From: an uncultured Bacteroidota bacterium
GTDB lineage: Bacteria; Bacteroidota; Bacteroidia; Bacteroidales; VadinHA17
NCBI GenBank assembly: GCA_903865465.1
Contig: CAIPJU010000759.1
Location: 1 to 8,379 of the forward strand
Length of the DNA: 8,379 bases
Direction of reading: 5' to 3'
Shown here: piece by piece, positions 7,599-8,379 of the stretch
Numbering within the stretch: position 1 is the first letter of the stretch
Layout of the letters: every line of letters begins with the position of its first letter
Translations under genes and position numbers: made by a program
The notes under the pieces: model-generated
Told to the model about the DNA's origin: nothing
What the model saw: only the letters and a program-made list of their open reading frames with translations
The model's database searches: none

Positions 7599-7604
7599 AC
7601 TTTT

Positions 7605-8379
7605 TTATTCGACGTAAATGACCAGTCCCTTAAGATATTCACTCTCGGGGTGGTAAATATTAACCGGATGATCAGCAGGCTGGCTTAACTGATGAAGGAT
7701 TCTTACGGTCCTGCCTGTATTAGCCGCAGCTGCAAAGACTGATTTTCTGAAATTTTCTTTGCTTACAACCTGAGAACAGGAAAAGGTAAAAATTATGCCA
7801 CCAGGGCGTATTTGCTCTATCGCTTTAATATTAAGCTTCTTGTATCCCTGGAGAGCATTATCGAGTGCGTTCAGATGTTTTGCAAATGCTGGAGGATCGA
7901 GAATTATGAGGTCATATTTATCTTTTATATCCGCCATATACCCAAAAGCGTCGGTTGTGAAACTCTGGTGACGCTTGTCCTCTCCGTAATTAAGATTAAT
8001 GTTCTGGTTTGCAAGGTCGATTGCCGAAGCGGAACTGTCGACGGTGTGAACAGAGGAGCCATTTTTCATTGCATATACTGAAAATCCTCCAGTATAGCCG
8101 AACATGTTAAGAACATCCCTGCCAGCAGAATAGGATTCAAGAAGTTTCCTGTTTTCCCTCTGATCAATAAAAAAGCCTGTTTTTTGGCCGGTAGTCCAGT
8201 CGATCTTGAATTTGTAGCCATGCTCATTAACTATAACAGGGCCAGAATTGCCGTAAAGGAATTCATTTACGGTTTTAATTCCAGACATGCGCGGCAAAGT
8301 TGTTTCGCTCTTGTCGAAAATAGCGATAATCTGATCTTTCAGAATCTCTGAGATTATACTGGCAATTTCCTTTCTAATA
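7605..8379 (-). CDS. RlmI-like class I SAM-dependent rRNA methyltransferase, 5' end beyond the window
   Basis: The family archetype, E. coli RlmI, methylates C5 of C1962 in 23S rRNA. The visible 257 residues are the C-terminal part. They begin in the EEHEA-like central region (IRKEIASIIS...), pass the conserved GFFIDQRENR, then the SAM-binding motif I LNMFGYTGGFS, an acidic residue at the end of strand 2 (HTVDSS), motif IV LDPPAF, and motif VI FTFSCSQ, whose Cys is the likely catalytic residue. The C-terminus DHPVNIYHPESEYLKG is characteristic of the family. The frame stays open to the right edge, so the TTG at 8297 or ATG at 8288 should not be taken as a start; about 130-140 N-terminal residues, including the expected PUA domain, lie outside. 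DPPAF replaces the DPPKF common in RlmI. Its stop is 6 bases before tex, so the two probably share a transcript. The RlmI-like family is secure; the exact target base is inferred. Confidence 0.9.
   Translation of the reverse strand, partial: IRKEIASIISEILKDQIIAIFDKSETTLPRMSGIKTVNEFLYGNSGPVIVNEHGYKFKIDWTTGQKTGFFIDQRENRKLLESYSAGRDVLNMFGYTGGFSVYAMKNGSSVHTVDSSASAIDLANQNINLNYGEDKRHQSFTTDAFGYMADIKDKYDLIILDPPAFAKHLNALDNALQGYKKLNIKAIEQIRPGGIIFTFSCSQVVSKENFRKSVFAAAANTGRTVRILHQLSQPADHPVNIYHPESEYLKGLVIYVE

Noticed and set aside
1..8379. Search for CRISPR repeats, insertion sequences, tRNA or rRNA genes, toxin-antitoxin or defence genes.
   Set aside because: No regularly spaced repeats, transposase motifs, cloverleaf-like sequences or such gene families were seen; nearly all the sequence is taken up by five conserved genes.

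Overview
The window looks like an ordinary chromosomal stretch from a member of the Bacteroidota, probably Bacteroidales or a relative. The DNA is moderately AT-rich. Starts are preceded by A/T-rich leaders with no clear Shine-Dalgarno sequence. The divergent intergenic region carries a perfect TAnnTTTG (the Bacteroidota -7 element) on each strand. The assignment rests on these traits and on the character of the proteins; no marker gene fixes the species.

Layout from left to right. The first 110 bases hold no gene I can identify. Positions 111-1121 (minus) encode an exported, probably lipid-anchored, isoaspartyl peptidase/L-asparaginase of the Ntn-hydrolase type. Its start lies 27 bases downstream of the end of mutS2 (1149-3629, minus), so the two are probably cotranscribed. 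A 216-base divergent intergenic region (3630-3845) separates mutS2 from a secreted M28 zinc peptidase on the plus strand (3846-5399). The peptidase converges on tex (5451-7598, minus), and a 10-bp perfect inverted repeat between them can serve both strands as a terminator; one of its arms is made of the last codons of tex. Six bases upstream of tex is the end of an RlmI-type 23S rRNA cytosine methyltransferase gene, whose 5' part runs off the right edge.

Together the window holds two minus-strand units (mutS2-asparaginase and rlmI-like-tex) and one plus-strand monocistron. Three of the products act on nucleic acids or ribosomes (MutS2, Tex, RlmI-like). The other two are exported enzymes that act on peptides or amino acids, consistent with a heterotrophic Bacteroidota lifestyle. 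I found no mobile element, CRISPR array, tRNA, rRNA, toxin-antitoxin pair or defence cluster, and no convincing undescribed system. The observations worth a second look are small-scale: a terminator built into coding sequence, start-site corrections, and the topology of a lipidated self-cleaving enzyme.
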